From positions 1-6,126 of the forward strand of contig JAOPVG010000255.1 of NCBI GenBank assembly GCA_025966255.1: 6,126 nt of DNA, in the 5' to 3' direction. This document shows positions 4,419 to 6,126 of this stretch, piece after piece; position 1 is the stretch's first letter, and each line of letters begins with the position of its first letter. Origin of the DNA: Jatrophihabitans sp. (GTDB lineage Bacteria > Actinomycetota > Actinomycetes > Mycobacteriales > Jatrophihabitantaceae). Under the pieces are notes generated by a model. The model was not told where the DNA came from. It made no database searches and saw only the letters and a program-made list of their open reading frames with translations. The translations under genes were made by a program, and so were the position numbers.

Positions 4419-5444
4419 GTGAGCTCACCGCAAGTCATCCGGACCGTCGACTACCACACCGGGGGCGAGCCGTTCCGCATCGTCGTCGACGTTCCCGTCC
4501 CCATCGAGGGCGACACGGTCGCCGCGCGGCGGGCCCTGGCGATGCACCCGTCGGCCCTGGACGAAGTGCGGCAGGTGCTGTGCTTCGAGCCGCGCGGGCA
4601 TGCCGACATGTACGGCGGCTTCATCACTCCGCCTGATGACGACGGCGCGCATTTCGGGGTGCTGTTCTGGCACAAGGACGGGTTCTCGACCGCCTGCGGG
4701 CACGGCACGATCGCCCTCGGCGTGTGGGCGATCGACACCGGCTTGGTGCCGCCGTCCCCTGATGGCGGTCCGACGGACGTGGTGATCGACGTACCGTCCG
4801 GTCGGGTCGTGGCGCGGGTGCACATCGCCGACGATGTCGTGCGCAAGGTCGACTTCGTCAACGTCGCGAGCTACCTCATCGCGCGGGACGCCGTGGTCGA
4901 GACCAGCCGGGGCACGGTCACCGTGCAGATCGGGTTCGGCGGCGCGATCTATGCCCAGCTGCGCGCCGCGGACGTCGGCCTGGCGGTCACGCCGGAGCAC
5001 GTGCCCGAGCTGATCGCAATCGGGCGCGAGGTGAAGTGGAAGCTCAACGACAGCCCGTACGCGCAGCATCCGAGCGATCCGCGACTGAGCGGCGTCTACG
5101 GCACGATCCTCTACGACGAGCTCGGCCGGGACGCCTCCGGCGACCTGCACCAGCGCAACACCACGATCTTCGCCGACGGCGAGCTCGACCGGTCGCCGTG
5201 CGGATCGGGGACGGCCGCGCGGGTCGCAGTACTGAGCGCGCTGGGCGAGCTGGCCGACGACCAGGTCCTCATCCACGACTCGGTCGTCGGATCGCGGTTC
5301 GAGGCGAGGGTGCTCGACCGAGTAATCGCCGACGGGTTCGACGCCGTCATCCCCCAGGTCACCGGAATGGCCTACCGGACCGGCGAACACGCCTTCGAGG
5401 TCGACCCGCGGGATCCCCTCGTGCCGGGGTTCGTGCTCCGTTGA
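4419..5444 (+). CDS. Proline racemase / hydroxyproline dehydratase family enzyme
   Basis: A 341-residue cytosolic enzyme, full length for the proline racemase superfamily, with the duplicated fold and two catalytic positions. TVDYHTGGEPFRIV (9-22), FEPRGHADMYG (56-66), the near-C-terminal RDPLVPGFVL and overall layout resemble human trans-3-hydroxy-L-proline dehydratase (L3HYPDH). The first catalytic residue is Cys93 in ACGHGTI and the second Cys261 in DRSPCGSGTAAR. Known dehydratases of this clade have Cys then Thr; Cys/Cys is typical of proline racemases and 4-hydroxyproline 2-epimerases. The function is therefore either dehydration of trans-3-hydroxy-L-proline or alpha-epimerisation. The GTG at 4419 was chosen because GGAGGGG lies five bases upstream; the in-frame TTG at 4392 adds only an arginine-rich tail. 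The following reductase gene overlaps by four bases, supporting a shared proline pathway. Confidence 0.88.
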   Translation: MSSPQVIRTVDYHTGGEPFRIVVDVPVPIEGDTVAARRALAMHPSALDEVRQVLCFEPRGHADMYGGFITPPDDDGAHFGVLFWHKDGFSTACGHGTIALGVWAIDTGLVPPSPDGGPTDVVIDVPSGRVVARVHIADDVVRKVDFVNVASYLIARDAVVETSRGTVTVQIGFGGAIYAQLRAADVGLAVTPEHVPELIAIGREVKWKLNDSPYAQHPSDPRLSGVYGTILYDELGRDASGDLHQRNTTIFADGELDRSPCGSGTAARVAVLSALGELADDQVLIHDSVVGSRFEARVLDRVIADGFDAVIPQVTGMAYRTGEHAFEVDPRDPLVPGFVLR

Positions 5445-6126
5445 CCGACAGCGCCATCACGACGATGAGCGCCGTGGAGATCTTCGCGGCCCTCCCGTTC
5501 CCGGCTGCAGTGGCGGCGCTCGAGCGGGCGCTCGTCGACGGGTTCGACCCGGCCGACGACCCACCGCGGTCGGTGCTGGACGTGCCAGCCGGCCAGTTCC
5601 TGCTCATGCCCTCGGCGGTAGGAGACGCGTGCGGGGTGAAGGTGGCGACGGTGGCGCCCGACAACCCGCGGGTTGGCCGCCCTCGGGTTTCGGCTACCTA
5701 CCTACTCTACGACGCCGCAACACTGGGGCTGCGGGCGATGCTCGACGGCACCGCCCTCACGTCGCTGCGTACGCCGGCGGTGTCCGTGGCGGCGATCCGG
5801 CCGGCGCTCGAGCGCTACGCCCCTCCACCGGACGTGGTTGTGTTCGGCGCCGGACCCCAGGCCCGCGGCCACGTCGCGGCGCTGCGCGAGTGCGTCCCCT
5901 CGGGCCTGGGCGAGGTGCACCACGTGGTCCGCGACCCCGGCTCGGTGGCGGCCGGAATTGGCTACGAGATCCTCCCGGCGGGCGACTCCGCGCTTCGACC
6001 GTTGCTGCGCACTGCGTCGATCATCGTCTGCGCGACGACGTCCCGAACCCCGCTGTTCGACTCCGCGCTGCTGGCCGACGATGCCACCGTCATCGCGGTC
6101 GGCTCGCATGAGGCCGACGCCCGCGA
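5441..6126 (+). CDS. Ornithine cyclodeaminase/mu-crystallin family protein, likely pyrroline-2-carboxylate reductase (partial)
   Basis: The first 228 codons of an NAD(P)-dependent enzyme that runs off the right edge; relatives are about 310-340 residues. GVKVATVAPDN (65-75) contains the substrate-binding Lys67. DGTALTSLRTPAVS (102-115) contains Arg110, the carboxylate-binding arginine. FGAGPQARGH (135-144) is the Rossmann nucleotide loop, and VGSHEADAR (220-228) begins the active-site segment. Bacterial homologues (LhpI type) encoded beside hydroxyproline dehydratases reduce delta1-pyrroline-2-carboxylate to L-proline, so this is the likely reaction. Ornithine cyclodeaminase or an alanine-type dehydrogenase is possible. 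The start is probably the TTG at 5441, which overlaps the previous stop as TTGA and keeps the first beta strand. The ATG at 5465 would lie within that strand, and neither has a strong Shine-Dalgarno. Translation is probably coupled to the racemase-family gene. Confidence 0.87.
   Translation, partial: MTDSAITTMSAVEIFAALPFPAAVAALERALVDGFDPADDPPRSVLDVPAGQFLLMPSAVGDACGVKVATVAPDNPRVGRPRVSATYLLYDAATLGLRAMLDGTALTSLRTPAVSVAAIRPALERYAPPPDVVVFGAGPQARGHVAALRECVPSGLGEVHHVVRDPGSVAAGIGYEILPAGDSALRPLLRTASIIVCATTSRTPLFDSALLADDATVIAVGSHEADAR

Noticed and set aside
4425..5390. 321-codon minus-strand open frame opposite the racemase-family gene
   Set aside because: The opposite strand encodes a full-length enzyme with both catalytic motifs; this frame has no domain and is a shadow.

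Overview
The window comes from a high-GC actinobacterium. GC-rich wobble positions dominate every gene, Shine-Dalgarno (SD) sites are GGAGG-like, and at least one promoter seems to give a leaderless mRNA. Two genes point the same way: a mycothiol-amidase-like LmbE protein and a stand-alone ClpC-type N-domain protein resembling mycobacterial ClpC2. The genus cannot be named from the sequence. No RNA genes, insertion sequences or CRISPR arrays are visible.

Layout. Six genes lie on the minus strand and two on the plus strand, diverging from a regulatory region at about 4288-4418. Reading the minus strand from that region leftwards: a 76-residue helix-turn-helix (HTH) protein (4287-4057); a 181-residue double Clp-N-domain protein without an AAA+ motor (4056-3511); a zinc-type medium-chain dehydrogenase (3457-2273); a Gfo/Idh/MocA oxidoreductase (2250-1267); a PIG-L/LmbE zinc amidase (1201-368); and the first 70 codons of a DHA2-type drug exporter (212 to the left edge). 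The exporter has its own promoter, buried in a 31-bp dyad. On the plus strand, a proline racemase/hydroxyproline dehydratase family enzyme (4419-5444) overlaps by 4 bp an ornithine cyclodeaminase/mu-crystallin family reductase (5441 to the right edge).

How the genes may work together. The plus-strand pair looks like a (hydroxy)proline module: one enzyme acts at the alpha carbon of proline or hydroxyproline, and the next probably reduces the resulting cyclic imine to proline. The HTH and Clp-N genes look like a split form of ClpC2. They share one reading frame, are separated by a single TAG, and are preceded by two TGTCAA-N6-TTGACA operators laid over a near-consensus promoter whose start point falls on the ATG. 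The dehydrogenase and the Gfo/Idh/MocA gene probably share a transcript, but their substrate is unknown. The LmbE amidase and the exporter would fit a detoxification theme, which is inference only.

The most interesting items are the split, autoregulated HTH/Clp-N system, which keeps the two phenylalanines used by ClpC1 to bind cyclomarin; the exporter operator/promoter overlap; and the Cys/Cys active site in a protein that otherwise resembles Cys/Thr trans-3-hydroxy-L-proline dehydratases.
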